The notes under the pieces: model-generated
The model's database searches: none
Told to the model about the DNA's origin: nothing
The model's input: only the letters and a program-made list of their open reading frames with translations
Made by a program: the position numbers and the translations under genes
Source: Ctenosaura bakeri
Taxonomy: Eukaryota > Chordata > Lepidosauria > Squamata > Iguanidae
Direction of reading: 5' to 3'
Assembly: GCA_948474755.1 (NCBI GenBank)
Contig: CAOLHI010001672.1
Span: 62,001 to 126,000, forward strand
DNA: 64,000 nucleotides
Part shown: positions 36,111 to 47,585 of the stretch, piece after piece
Layout: every line of letters begins with the position of its first letter
How positions within the stretch are numbered: position 1 is the stretch's first letter

Positions 36111-37184
36111 GATCTAGGGTTTTTGAGTGTTAAATGCCTATTTATCATTAAAAGTACATTTTACATTGCTCCTGGCAAGATTATGTTAAATGTATGTTAG
36201 ATATGCTTCCTTAAAGGAACTAAAGGTGATGAATATGGTTCTCCATTTTAAAAATGCAAAATAGGTTTAGTTCGCAGATACAAATTGGCCTGGGATACCT
36301 GGTGTGCTTCACAGTTGAGTAAGGTTGTGATTCTGTACCTCCTCAGTCTCAGTCTAGTGCTCTTTGCTGCTTTAGAAGAGGAATTCATAGTAAAGTTAGG
36401 TTAGGTATGATCCTTTTGAGTAAATAGGGTGACAGTGTAAATAGGATCTTCAGACAGGCCGAAATTCTACATTGGGGGTTGTGTAGCATAAATCTCTGCA
36501 TGCAGAGTTCTTCATGGCTGTGTGATACAACCAATGGCAGTATTGTGCAACTGAAGGAGAATCATCAACACATGCTTGACAAACCAACAGGATTGTAGCT
36601 GTTGTCCTTTGGTGCTTGTGTGGTGATTATTATCTGTTTGTCTGTGTCTGGGATCTGCAAAATTATCCTTATTATGAAAGTATAATACAACAATGTCTGT
36701 TGTTGCATTTATATTCAAAGCTGATAGAAAGGCATTGACAACAACTAGTTGTTGCATGTTCTAGATGCCCATAAGATACCAGATTTGACATATGAGCCCT
36801 ATCAAAGGAGGCTTGCCTGTTGGACTTCCTGATTCAAACAAGGGAAGCATTGGAATAGAAATGCATCTTTTTTTAAATCAGTTAAAATCACAATATCATT
36901 AAAAAAATCATAAGCAAAATATGGATATATCTGCTTTGCCATTGTGGGTTGTCTGACTTGGCAGCAATTGTCTTTCTGGTAAGCTTATCACAGTAACTAA
37001 AGGGGCAGTTCATGTCAGTTCTATTATAACTGTTCTGTAGAACTATGGTATTCTCTGTGGAAATTCCTAGTTTTCCCTGCTCGCTGTTGGCCTAGTGGAA
37101 TAACTGTGGTGTCCATACTCTTTATCCTGGAAAGGAACATAGTGTCCATCTCCCTTTTGAAATACATGTGTTCAGCGGTTCTTC

Positions 37185-37325
37185 ATGGCCCTATCGAAGC
37201 TGTGCCTGCTCTTTACGTGGCTGACACAGTCAAAAAGGTGCCAAAAGCAACTTTTTTCCTTTGACGGTCGCTGTTCAGTTTGTCCTCTTATAACTGTCCA
37301 GCAACACTTTCAGGAAAATACATTA
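37185..37325 (+). ncRNA. H/ACA-box snoRNA candidate 1
   Basis: Hairpin 1 opens with TGGC (37186) and closes with GCCA (37239-37242), and contains the inner stem CTGTG/CACAG. An H box AAAGCA (fits AnAnnA) follows at 37244-37249. Hairpin 2 is closed by TTTTCCT (37254-37260) against AGGAAAA. The ACA box is at 37320-37322, three bases from the proposed 3' end. The length, about 141 nt, fits H/ACA guides, which direct pseudouridylation. It is intronic and upstream of exon 38008-38090. I cannot assign the family number. Confidence 0.6.
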
Positions 37326-38007
37326 ATGTTGGTTGATAATGGTATTGTATATTTCCTCACATATAGAACTAAGTGGAAGAGTTAGGACCTAGATGAAAAG
37401 TGAGTGTATTGTCAAGGTTACAGTTTTGGACTAGGGTTTGGTAGACATGAGTTCCCTTGCCAGTCAGCTGTAAAGAGTCCCATGGATGTCCTATCGCTGT
37501 TCATTAATCTTAGTATAATGAACCTTGTACTATTGTTGTGAGGATAGTGGGGTTGGGTCAGGAATGTGACAAATGTATAAGGAAAAGAATTCAAGTTTGC
37601 AGTATCTGGGAATCTTTACTTTGTTTAAAGTTTTTTAAAAGGAAGATTACAAGAAACAAAACCACAGTCACATAGAAAGAAGAACTTAATTTTTAAACTC
37701 ACACTGGCCATACTTTAATTTCAAAATGGTAACACAAGCATGCACAGAATTTTAAATATAATAAATTAAATGATAAATGTATACATGTAAAGGAAGAAAC
37801 TGCGTGTAAATTTTTTTTGCAAATATTCTTTGTTTCAATAGGTAAAAGAAATTTTAACAACAAAAATTCCGGAGTAGCATTAAGGCTTGCAGTATCAATA
37901 GAACATGACTGGAGAAAGAATGCATCTGATATACAGAAACGTGGGATGACAGTGAGGTAATAGCATAGCTTTCTGTCTCCGCTCTTAGTTCTCTTGTTTC
38001 CTTTCAG

Positions 38008-38090
38008 GTGCAGAGATGAAATGGTCTTGTGCCTGTGAGTGGGAAGGCTGCCTTAGCATGGAAGTTTGTTAAGTTCTGTTCAGAGTTCAG
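38008..38090 (+). ncRNA. Internal exon of the snoRNA host gene
   Basis: An 83-nt block is bounded by TTGTTTCCTTTCAG and GTAAGAAAAA, both strong splice sites. It has no conserved reading frame. Confidence 0.65.
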
Positions 38091-38193
38091 GTAAGAAAAA
38101 ACTTGAAGATTCATTCTCTGTTTGAGTTCATGGAAGCTAAACATCATGTTGGTCTTTAGAAATTAAACCTGCTTCTCTGCTGGCAAGTGGGCT

Positions 38194-38325
38194 GCATGTT
38201 AAACCAAGAGCTATGGCTTAGCAAATAGCCACAGGATCTCCAACAACATGCAAGAACAAGATGGGATTGACTTTGACTTCTCAGGCTTTTTTTTGCTGGA
38301 GATGTCACTCACCTCTCCTACAGAG
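38194..38325 (+). ncRNA. H/ACA-box snoRNA candidate 2
   Basis: Hairpin 1 is closed by a perfect 7-bp stem GCATGTT (38194-38200)/AACATGC (38245-38251), with inner stem GCTAT/ATAGC. The H box AGAACA is at 38253-38258. Hairpin 2 is weaker, with GGG/CTC and TGAC/GTCA segments around internal loops. ACA is at 38320-38322. The total is 132 nt, and it lies in the intron between exons 38008-38090 and 38639. Confidence 0.4.
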
Positions 38326-38638
38326 CAGCTGTTTTCCGGAAAGCATTATGTCAGCTTTAGATTTTCCCAGTCTTTCTTGAAATACTTTATTAAAAACTGC
38401 GGGATAGAGCTGCTGGTCATGCATAAAGCACCTCTTGATGCCCAGAGAGCTGCTTTCTTTTTCTTTCCCCATGAAGATACGCAACTCACTTTATCGAAAT
38501 GAGGAATGTCTTGAGTTTTTATATTTAGTATAAAATTACAAGATAGAAACAGCCCCGCTCAAACAGCCAGAGTTATTTGAATCCAGGTGGTTGCATTTTT
38601 TCTTCAATATTGAGTGTCATTCTCTTTCTTCTTATTAG

Positions 38639-38704
38639 ATATGTGGAGTCAAGTGAAGTCTTTTTCTCCTTACAAACGATCAGGGTAACAGTGAGGCCTG
38701 CAAG
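38639..38704 (+). ncRNA. Internal exon of the snoRNA host gene
   Basis: The acceptor is a good pyrimidine tract ending CTTATTAG at 38638. The donor is either GTAACA at 38685 or GTACTG at 38705, so the exon is 46 or 66 nt. Confidence 0.5.
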
Positions 38705-38761
38705 GTACTGTATAGATTTTATATCCTAAAGAGAAAAAGAAGATAAGGGATAAAAACTAGT

Positions 38762-38896
38762 ATCCTCCCTATCCCTTTCCCATTAGATCTGAATACTGGT
38801 CTGGTGGTCAAAAAGGAGGAAAAGTAAAATGGAAGCTGGCCCTAACATCTTTGCTGGGGCAAATGCTGCATTGAATTGGGCTGGCATGCAACAATT
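38762..38896 (+). ncRNA. SNORA61: H/ACA-box snoRNA candidate 3, SNORA61-like
   Basis: Hairpin 1 is closed by TCCTCC (from 38763) against GGAGGA (near 38816). The H box AAAGTA follows. Hairpin 2 is closed by an 8-bp stem GCTGGCCC/GGGCTGGC with two G-U pairs. The ACA box is at 38891-38893 and the 3' end at 38896, giving 135 nt. The 5' hairpin wording (CCCTTTCCCAT, GATCTGAA, ACTGGTCT) matches SNORA61 as I remember it; that name rests on memory and the locus, the H/ACA class on visible structure. Confidence 0.7.
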
Positions 38897-40379
38897 TTTG
38901 ATCAGTCTCTGCTGTGCCAATCCCAGACATGGTGGGTGATGATCATTCATTTTGCATTGCTTTATTTTTATATGGCCCTGTTGTCAATAGGGACTAGGTA
39001 TGTGGCAGATTCTTTTCTCATGCTCTCAACAGTCCTCTGACCTAGGCTAATTTGAGAACTACAAACTGGAACAAAATCTTCCGCCTCCTAATTTTGATAC
39101 CCTAACTATCTGTCTTTCAAATGGATTATCTGTTGCAGCAGAAACAACAGAAAGTCTCCTTGCATCATAAGGACACATTTTTTAATGCTAAATAGAATGC
39201 TTAAGCCTCTAACATGGCACAAGTTACTATTTTTGTTACTATTTCATACCACCACCCATGGGTGCCTGTCTTGGGATGGGAAGAAATGAACTGCAACAAA
39301 TTCTTAATTTGGTTTTGTAAAGAGGAGTTGGAGAGGAGTTTTAACATCCTGGAATTCTATCTCTCTTCCATTGAATTCATAAAGCCTTACTCATGGGTAA
39401 TTATGTATAGTGTAAATCATTTCATTATGTGTTTATGGTGAGAAGAACAAGGTCATCTTGAATCTTAAAGACTTAAAGAGGTTATTTCCATTAGGTCAAC
39501 TTCGATGTCCACAGGCTTGATCTCATAAACTGCCCAGCTGAGGCCTCATAGACTCAGGGCAGTGGCTGCCCTGACTTGGTCAGTCCACCTGCCATGTGGT
39601 ATTCCTCTTTCTCCTAATGCCTTCTTCTTCACCAAATAGTATCATCTTTTTCCCAGTGAATCATGTTTTCTCATGTGTTCAAAGTGCAACAGTTAGTCAT
39701 CTTGGCTTCTAGGAGTGAGTTCAGGCCCAATTTGCTTTAGCATTAATTTGTCTTTTTATTACCTCATGATATCTGTAGATATTCCACCAGTGCCATTATT
39801 TCAGATGATCTGATTTTTTTCCTCTCAGATTTCTTCACTGTCCAGCTTTCACAGGCATACATAGAAATTGTGTATAGAAATACCTAAAGACTAACCAGTT
39901 TCATTTAGTTAAGCTTTCATGGACTCAAGCCCACTTTAACAGATGTTAATAACTTGAGGCTCAGTTTCATGCTATAATCCCTTAACTTTAAGAATAATGA
40001 AGGTGATGGGAGTTTTGTGCCAAAATGACAGAGCCAAAGATTCCTGACCTTTGCTATAAAGTAGTTGAGGGTGGAATCCTGCACTTACTCGTTTGGGCAT
40101 AAGCCACTGAATTCAGTTAAGTTATTTTGTGTTGACCTGTTAAGGGGATATGTTAACGATTGCTCAATTTATGGTATGATTCATGGCCTAATACTGTTTT
40201 TTGTCTTACAAAAGTGTTTAATGCAGATTGGTGACCTTCCCGTTCTTCTGAAGAGGATCACCAAATGGAAGAAGCAGTTGGCATTATGTCTTGGGTAATG
40301 TGTAAGATCCTGTTATCAACAGTTTAAAAAGTGCTTGATACTTGTTACTTTTCATTGACCTGTGTTGGGCAAAATGAAG

Positions 40380-40500
40380 AGTTTGGAAAAGTGGTGTTTT
40401 TGGAGTACATCTGCTAGAAACTTATAGCCAGCCCAGTCATCAGCCATGTTGGCCGGTAATCCTGGTAGCTGTAGTCCAAATAATTAACTTTTCCCAGATC
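40380..40500. mobile_element. MITE-like element with inverted ends
   Basis: Left end TTTGGAAAAGTGGTGTTTTT and right end AATAATTAACTTTTCCCAGA are imperfect inverted repeats around a core with CAGCCATGTTGGCC. Same family as 2531-2639 and 59636-59755. Confidence 0.5.
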
Positions 40501-40582
40501 TGACAATAAACAACTTACAGTTTTGCTGTTGCTGGGAAGCATGTGATTGATGGCATATGTTGAATGAAGCGGCATCTCTGAC

Positions 40583-40651
40583 TGGTCTGTGATGACTCAT
40601 GTTTCTAATGGTGACAGCTGGATGAATCCTGCGGATATGGGGCTGAGACCA
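40583..40651 (+). ncRNA. SNORD99: C/D-box snoRNA, probable SNORD99
   Basis: The C box GTGATGA (40589-40595) and D box CTGA (40643-40646) are enclosed by a perfect 10-bp terminal stem, CTGACTGGTC (40578-40587) with GACCAGTCAG (40647-40656). An internal C'-like GGATGAA is at 40620-40626. Such RNAs direct 2'-O-methylation with fibrillarin. It lies in an intron of the host gene. SNORD99 is the only C/D snoRNA I recall in SNHG12, hence the name; the guide target was not established. Confidence 0.8.
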
Positions 40652-41230
40652 GTCAGATAACAATGGAAACAAACAATTCTTCCAAAGGATAGAGTCCTCT
40701 GTTTGCTGTACTCCCTACCCATTGTCGTCATAAATATGGGAATGTGGCAGTCTTGTACTTTGTATACATACAAGGCTAGTTCTTTGGTAGCTTTTAAGTG
40801 GAATGAAAGAATGATCAGCTTCTTGGGGTGACCTCATAATCTTTTTAGGATTTTCATTTTCAGCTTGGACTTTCCCTGTAATGAAAGGTCTTCATGCCAT
40901 CTGTATAGTAGGCATTGCCAGCTCTTGTACAAATTGGATTTAGTGATTGGAGTGGAAGTCTTCATGTTCTCGTTTCCCTCATTTTTAGAGTGCATAAGTA
41001 TTCTGTGATGTGTTTTCTGATATGTTGTGTAGATTGGGATGGGCAGAGTTTGGGATTCTGGGATATTAGATTTTCTACTATAGTTGGGAGATCTGCCAAA
41101 GCAGGAGCCATGGCTCAGGTGTAACACAACAAATTAAAGAACAAGGGAATTTGTTACCAGTACCAATTTAGTATGTTTAAGTGAGAATTCAGTTCTGATG
41201 TTGATCACAAATTCAGTGATTAGGATGCAT

Positions 41231-42235
41231 GTATAGAATTATAGAGTCGGAATAGGCCACAGGGACCATCCAGTCCAACCCCCGGCTATACAGAAACACA
41301 CAACAAAACAGTCTCAACAGATGGCTATCCCACCTCTGTTTAAAAACCTCCAAAGAAGGAGACTCCATCACACTCCAAGGCAGCATATTCCACTGCTGAA
41401 CAGCTCTGTCAGGAAGTTCTTCCTAAGGTTCAGGGTGGAATCAGTTTAGCTTGTCAATATCTTTGAAATGAGGTGCCCAGAACTGGACACAGTATCCCAG
41501 ATGAGGTCTGACCAAACAGAATACAGTAATACTATTACTTTCCTTGATCTGGACACTGTACTCCTATTGATGCAACCAGGAATTGCATTGACTTTCTTGA
41601 TTGCTGCATGACACTGCTGGCTCATGTTCAGCTTGGGGCTACTAAGACTCCTAGATCCCTTCCACATGTACTGTTGTCCAGCCAGGTTTCTCCCATCCTG
41701 TATTTGTACATTTCATTTTTTTTATGCCTAGGCCCTTACATTTTTCTTTGTTGAAATTCATTTTGGTAGCGCCAGCCCAGCTCTCCAATCTGTCAAGGTC
41801 ATTTTGAATTTTGCTCCTGTCCCCTGGCATATTAGCAACCCCTCCCAATTTGGTATCATCTGCAAATTTGACCAGCATGCCCTCTATTCCTTCGTCTAAG
41901 TCATTGATAAGGATGTTAAATAGCACTGGGCCCAGGACAGAACCCTGTGGCATCCCACTAGTCACATCTTTCCAGGATGAAAAGCAGCCATTGGTGAGCG
42001 CCCTTTGGGTTCTGTCAGTCAACCAGTTACAAATCCACGTGACAGTAGCCCTGTCTAGCTCACATTTTGCTAGCTTCTTTGCAAGAATATCACAGGGAAC
42101 TTTGTCAGAGGCCTTACTGAAGTCAAGAAATGCTGCATCCACAGCATTCCCTTCATCTATCAAGCTTGTAATGCTTATCATAAAAAGAGGTAAGATTAGT
42201 CTGATATGACTTGTTTTTGAGAAACTCAGGCCTTG
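41231..42235 (-). mobile_element. CR1 LINE, 5'-truncated, with RT fragment
   Basis: It begins with TAGAATTATAGAGTCGGAAT at the 3' end and carries antisense RT. The minus-strand frame at 41651-42181 includes [29 protein letters not shown] and [10 protein letters not shown] (catalytic FADD kept). The frame fails after that. It lies inside the last intron of the snoRNA host gene, opposite to its transcription. Confidence 0.85.
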
Positions 42236-42680
42236 TTCCTCTTGCTATAAGCCAGAATGAATAAACTGACTATTGTACTTTGGACATACTATAGACAACA
42301 GGACAATAACATTTGGTAAAGCTGAAGGCAGTAGGAAAAAAGATGGGTTGATTCAATCACGGAAGCCATGGCCCTGAATTGCATCATCTCAGAAGGTCCT
42401 GTTGGGAAGTCTTTTACTCCTAGGATCAACATAAATCAAAGCTGACTTGACAGCACACAGTAACATCATCAACAACCAGCCCAACTGAGATCACAAATTA
42501 TTTCATACCATAATCCGCTACTGATTTTCATTGTTCTAACGGTGGGTTGGAGAGATGATTTGGTAGGTCTTGCAGATGTATTGCAAATCATCCAGAAATG
42601 TATGAGTAGATCTTATATCCACACAACTGTAGATAACTGCATACTTAAAATTTAACTTCAGATTAAAATTGTTTCTTCAG

Positions 42681-42885
42681 GGTCTTCAAAGACATCTTGG
42701 AATTTGTCATGGAACAGACGGACAAAAAGCTGATGAATTTTCTGAGATCTCCAGAGCATCTTGAAATAGTTACATTTCCATACTTCTGTTTCATTAAAGG
42801 ATTTTTGTTTATTTTGATGAGAACAGTCTTCAGTCTATTTTGTGTATTTCTCCTCTATATGATTTGATTAAAGCATGTGTCCTGC
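42681..42885 (+). ncRNA. Probable last exon of the snoRNA host gene
   Basis: The acceptor GTTTCTTCAG ends at 42680. The polyadenylation signal ATTAAA lies at 42867-42872. No long reading frame is present. Confidence 0.5.
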
Positions 42886-43429
42886 CTTGGTACTATAGTT
42901 AATATCATCCTATCTGTGAACCAAAGTATCTTTGGCAGATTAGTTGTGATTTCATTCTAGTGATTGTAATTTCATTCTAGTGATGCTTAAAATAGGAATA
43001 GGCATTACTGTTCCAAACTAGAGCAGATCCCATGAATGGTTAATGAATACTTACATAAACACTGTTAATTCAGTGGGCCTTTAACTTCAAGACACCCAGT
43101 GTGGTAGTAGAACCTAGTCTACAATGATGGAGTTCCCCAAAGACCAGGCAGTTGTTGGATAATCTGTACACTATTGGTGATGAGAATCTTTGTTTTCTCA
43201 GTAAGTGTGGTATGGTATCTTTGGGAAATATGAGATGTCACTCTCACAGCTGGAAGGGACTCAGACCTTCTATAGGTTGGAAGTCCCTCACTTCCAGGTA
43301 ACTGTTGAGCCAAAAAGTAGGTTAGAGTGCAGTTGGTAATTGATACTGCCTTGGTTTGGCTTTTCAAGCCAGCATTTTAAAAACCAGGTTAGAAGTTGGC
43401 AGTTGGAGCAGGTACCAGTTTTCTCTATG

Positions 43430-43500
43430 GGCAGCATGGTGTAGCAGTTTGAGCATCTGACTGCAATCCTAGAGACCAGGGTTTGATTCATGTGTAGGTG
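43430..43500 (+). repeat. tRNA-derived SINE head fragment
   Basis: GGGCAGCATGGTGTAGCAGT, TTTGAGCATCTGACTGC and a B-box region CAGGGTTTGATTCATG match the head of the SINE at 31838-32018. The body is missing. Confidence 0.7.
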
Positions 43501-43619
43501 TTCTGGAATTAACAAATTATTAGTTTTTCATGCATAAATGTGCAGGATTTGAGGTCAGTTGCTGTCAAGCCTATCTACCCTGATTGGTGTGGGAGTGATG
43601 TACCCTACCCTCAGCTCTT

Positions 43620-46190
43620 TAGAATCGCAGAATAATAAAGAGTTGGAAGAGACCACAGGGGCCATCCAGTCCAACTCCAAACTACGCAGAAACAGAGTAC
43701 TCCCAACAGATGGCTATCCTGCCTCTGTTTAAGAACCTGCAAGGAAAGATTCCACCACACTCAGAGGAAGCATATTGCACTGCCAGACAGCTCTATGAGA
43801 AAGTTCTTCCTGAGATCTCCTTTCCTGCAGATTTAAGCCACTGCTCTTTGACCTAGTCTCTGGAGTAGCAGAAAACAAGCCCGCTCTCTCCTCGACATGA
43901 CATCCTTTCAAATATTTAAACATGGCTGTCATGTCCCCTCTTAACCGCTTCTGCAGACAACATACCCAGCTCCCTAAGCTGCTCCTCATAGGGCATGGCT
44001 TCCAGACCCTTCACCATTTTGGTTGCCCTCCTCTGGACACATTCCAGCTTGTCAATATCCTTCTTGAAATGAGGTACCCAGAAGTGGACACACTATTCCA
44101 TTCCAGATAAGGTCTGACCAAAGCAGAATACAGCAGTCCTATTACTTTCCTGAATGTAGACACCATACTCTATTGATGCAGTCATGAATTGTGTTGGCTG
44201 TCTTGGCTGCCAAATCACACTACTTACTCATGTTGAATTTGTCATTTACTAAGACTCCTAGATCCCTTTCACATGTATGGTTGTCCAGCCAACTGTCTCC
44301 CATCCTATATTTGCATTTCATTGTTTATGCCTAGGTGTGGGATCTTATATTTTTCTCTGTTGAAATTCATTTTGTTAGCTTTGGCCCGGCTCTCCAGTTA
44401 AGATCATTTTGAATTTTCCTCCTGTCCCCTGGAGTATTGGCAACCCCTCTCAATTTGGTATCATCTGCAAATTTGATTGGCATGCTCTGTATTCCTTCAT
44501 CCAAATCATTAAGATGTTGATTAGCACTGGGCCCAGGATAGAACCTTGTGGCATCCCATTAATCATGTCTTTTCAGGATAAAGAGAAGGCATTGGTGAAC
44601 ACCCTTTGGGTTTGGTCAGTCAACCAATTACAAATTCACCTAATAGTAGCACTGTCCAACCCGCATTTTACTAGCTTCTTTGCAAGAATGTCACAGGGAC
44701 CTTTGTCAAAGGCCTTACTGAAGTCAAGAAATGCTACATCCACAGCATTCCCTTCATCTATCAAGCTCCTAACTCTTCTCATAAAAAGATGTAAGATTAA
44801 TCTGGTATGACTTGTTTTTGAGAAGCCCATATTGACTTTTAGTGATCACAGCATTGCTTTCTAAGTAATTACAAACTGTCTGTTTTATGATCTGCTCTAG
44901 AATGTTTCCAGGTATTTATGTTAGGCAGAGACGATAATTATTTGGGTCTTCTTTTTTCCCCTTTTTTGAAGAATGGGGGGACAACATTTACCCTCCTCCA
45001 GTCTACTGGGATTTCTCCTGTTCTCCAAGAATTCTCAAAGATTATCACCAGCAGTTCTGAAATTATTTTTGCCATTTCTTTTAATATCCTTGGATGTAGT
45101 TCATCTGGCCCTGGAGATCTGAATTCATTTAGAGTAGCCAGGTATTTTTGTACTACTTCCCTACTTATAATGTGCTGAGTTTCCCCCACTTCTCCACCTG
45201 CTCCACATCTCAAGGTTGAGTCTTTTTTTCCTTTTGGGAGAAAACTGAGGCAAAGAAGGTGTTGGTTGAATAGTTCTGCTTTTTCTCTGTGTACTATTAG
45301 TACTTGGCCATCTTCTCCATTCAATGACCGTATCATTTCTTTGTTTTTCCTTTTGCTTTAAAAAGCCCTTTTAATTGTTTTTAATCTCTCTGGCAACCTG
45401 AGTTCATTCTGTGCTTTAGCTTTTCTGACCTTCCCCCTACATATCCTGGCTATTTCTTTAAATTCCTCTTTGGATGTTTCCCCATTTTTTCATGTCTTTT
45501 ACATGTTTATTTTAACATTTAGCTCAGTTCAGTGTTCCTTAGTCATCCATTTTGGTTTCTTTAATCACCTCCCATTTTTGCTCCTTAATTAAATTGTGTC
45601 CATCTCACTTTTAAGAAATTCCTATCCATCATGAATTCCCTTCTCTTTCAGTATTCTTGACTATGGAATTTCAGTCAGTAATTCCCTAAGTTTACAGAAA
45701 TCAGTTTTCTTAAAGTCTAGAATACATGTCTGGCTACACTTGGCTTCCTCTTCCCACTGAATGACAAATTCCAGTACAGCATGGTCACTCCCACTGCTTC
45801 CACCCCATTAACAAGGTCATTAACAATTAGGATCAGATCTAAAATAGTTGATCCTCTTGTTGCCTCTTCCACCTTCTGGATAATGAAATTGTCTGTGAGG
45901 CAAGTGAGGAATTTGTTAGACCTTATGGTCTTGCCAGTTTGACTTCCAACATATATCAGGATAGTTGAAAACTTCTGTTACTACTGCATCTCTCCTTTTT
46001 GAATGTGTGGTAATCTGCTCCAGGAAGCCATCATCCAAATCCTCAGTCTGGCTTGGGGGACTGTAATAGACCCCCACAATGATATTTCTATTGTTTCTCA
46101 CCCCCTTAATTCTTACCCAGATGCTGTCAAACTGGCTTCCTGGATTTAAGCCATGGATCTCTTTAGCAGAAGTGAAAATAATAAATTTTT
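43620..46190 (-). mobile_element. CR1 LINE, long but decayed
   Basis: It opens at the 3' side with TAGAATCGCAGAATAATAAAG and runs through degraded RT and endonuclease. Surviving blocks are [20 protein letters not shown] at 44636-44830, [15 protein letters not shown] at 44938-45336 and VGVYYSPP near 45916-46101. It is collinear with 4060-6650. The many frameshifts make it clearly older than that copy. Confidence 0.85.
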
Positions 46191-46424
46191 GCAGGGGAAG
46201 TGCCTCTGCAGCTGGAATATTTGTGCCATACTTCCTGGGAAGAGTGCCTCAAACATTTCTCGATCCTGGGTTCTGATCCCCACTATCTCTGAAACTCATT
46301 GGCTGACTGAGACTTACTATCTCTAAGCCCAATCTACCATACATGGTTACTGTGAAGATAAGTGGTAGAGAACAATATACACTTGTATTCTTGAAATGTT
46401 GGGGTAATATTTAAATTCCTAGTG

Positions 46425-46590
46425 TTGTAGTGATTTGAGCTATCAACTATTTGAACTATGATCCTGGAGACCAGGGTTCAATTCCCTGCTTGGCTGTGGT
46501 AACTCAACGGGTGACCCTGGGCACACAGCACACAGCCCCAGAAAACCCTGTGATAGGGTTGCTGCCAGAAACAACTTGAAGGCACACATC
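46425..46590 (+). repeat. tRNA-derived SINE
   Basis: GTGTTGTAGTGATTTGAGC, CAGGGTTCAATTCCCTGCTT (B box), CAACGGGTGACCCTGGGC, AAAACCCTGTGATAGGGTTG and ACAACTTGAAGGCACAC follow in the family order. Moderately diverged. Confidence 0.75.
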
Positions 46591-46599
46591 AACAAAGTA

Positions 46600-47530
46600 C
46601 TAATGAAAAGAGCCATTTTACTATAATTGGGTACTGGTTGAACTAGTGTAAGATTAAGGCTTGAATCTGCTGAAAACTGGTAGAACAATTTAAGGTATGT
46701 TTTACATGCATATATTGCAGCTCTCTAAAGGTGAATTGTTATTCATTGTTAGAGATTGGCAAACTGCAGGCACATGACTAAGGGGCAGAGAAGCTGATAA
46801 GATAAGAGTAAATGGCCATGAGACAGTAATTGCTCAACCTGAATCTCTTCCCATGTGTTTTTATTACGAGTTTTTAGGGGTGAAAGGTGGCTTGCTTGGT
46901 GATCTTATGCCCATTCTACCTATTGTTTTTAGAAGGAAAGGGAAGAAAATTAGTTGATTAAAACCACAGGAGATACTCAAAGGATGGGGCTCCCACTCCC
47001 CCAAGCTTTTCCTCTGTAACTTGAACCCTGCTTAAAATATGCAGGTTTTTTTTATCATAATTCTTCAAAGAAGCGGACAAGACTGCACATGTGTTAATGA
47101 GACAGCCAAGCTTCAGTAGCCAACCTCAGTGAATTTTTAAAAGCTGTTTGAGCCTGTCAGGCTTAAAATGCTAGGTCAGTCTTAGCAGCCAGTCTAGCAG
47201 ATGATGATATGTGTTTTCCTTCCCTTCCTCTCCCTCCTTTGTTCTACAAAACAGAAAAGAAAGCCTCAGTATCAGATATCTGTCAAGGAGAGAAAAGTAG
47301 GAGGGAATGTTTTGGGTGGGGTAGAAGGGGTTGAGGAAAGAGTATCTTCTTTCCATATCAGATAGGCTGGCTTCTCTTTGCTCTAAAGAAGATTGAGTGC
47401 AGACTGTTGCTCTTAAGGGTGGAAGGACCTCCCTCCTAACTGAGTTAAGTCCTCTTAACAATGTTCAGCTAGAATCAAGCAGTGTGGAGGTCCATCTCAA
47501 GCACTGGCCCATGTGAAAGCTGTTCTTTTG
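46600..47530. other. Intergenic stretch upstream of RAB42
   Basis: No conserved gene or named repeat. The RAB42 promoter should lie here or just upstream, but there is no obvious TATA box or CpG island. Confidence 0.4.
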
Positions 47531-47585
47531 CTTGACATCTAGTCCTTCCAAGGGCTTCCCTTCCACCATAGAACCAGCTTCTGAG

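Larger units (their letters stand above)
33826..42885 (+). ncRNA. SNHG12: Spliced non-coding snoRNA host gene, SNHG12-like
   Basis: The transcript has no conserved reading frame and appears to exist to carry intronic snoRNAs for rRNA modification in the nucleolus. It starts at the TOP tract near 33826. Later exons with good splice sites are 38008-38090 (CTTTCAG before, GTAAGA after), 38639 to 38684 or 38704, and a last exon from 42681 (after GTTTCTTCAG) ending after ATTAAA at 42867-42872. Exon 1's donor and further exons are not resolved. The introns hold snoRNAs at 37185-37325, 38194-38325, 38762-38896 and 40583-40651. That set of H/ACA plus one C/D, together with its place between TRNAU1AP and RAB42, points to SNHG12. 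Human SNHG12, as I recall, is on the strand opposite TRNAU1AP; here it is on the same strand. Confidence 0.65.

Noticed and set aside
40227..40264. Hairpin TTGGTGACC...GGATCACCAA as a snoRNA
   Set aside because: Only one hairpin, no H box or ACA, and no C/D boxes.
40631..40642. The bases before the D box of the C/D snoRNA look, from memory, like 28S rRNA text
   Set aside because: The resemblance seemed to be in the same sense as rRNA, which cannot base-pair as a guide; the target was left open.
41048..41107. Possible further H/ACA snoRNA (stem GGCAGA/TCTGCC followed by AAAGCA)
   Set aside because: A hairpin and H box are visible, but no second hairpin with an ACA at proper distance could be found.
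47532..47585. An upstream in-frame extension of RAB42
   Set aside because: It would start from a TTG codon and encodes no conserved residues; the ATG at 47586 fits the family.
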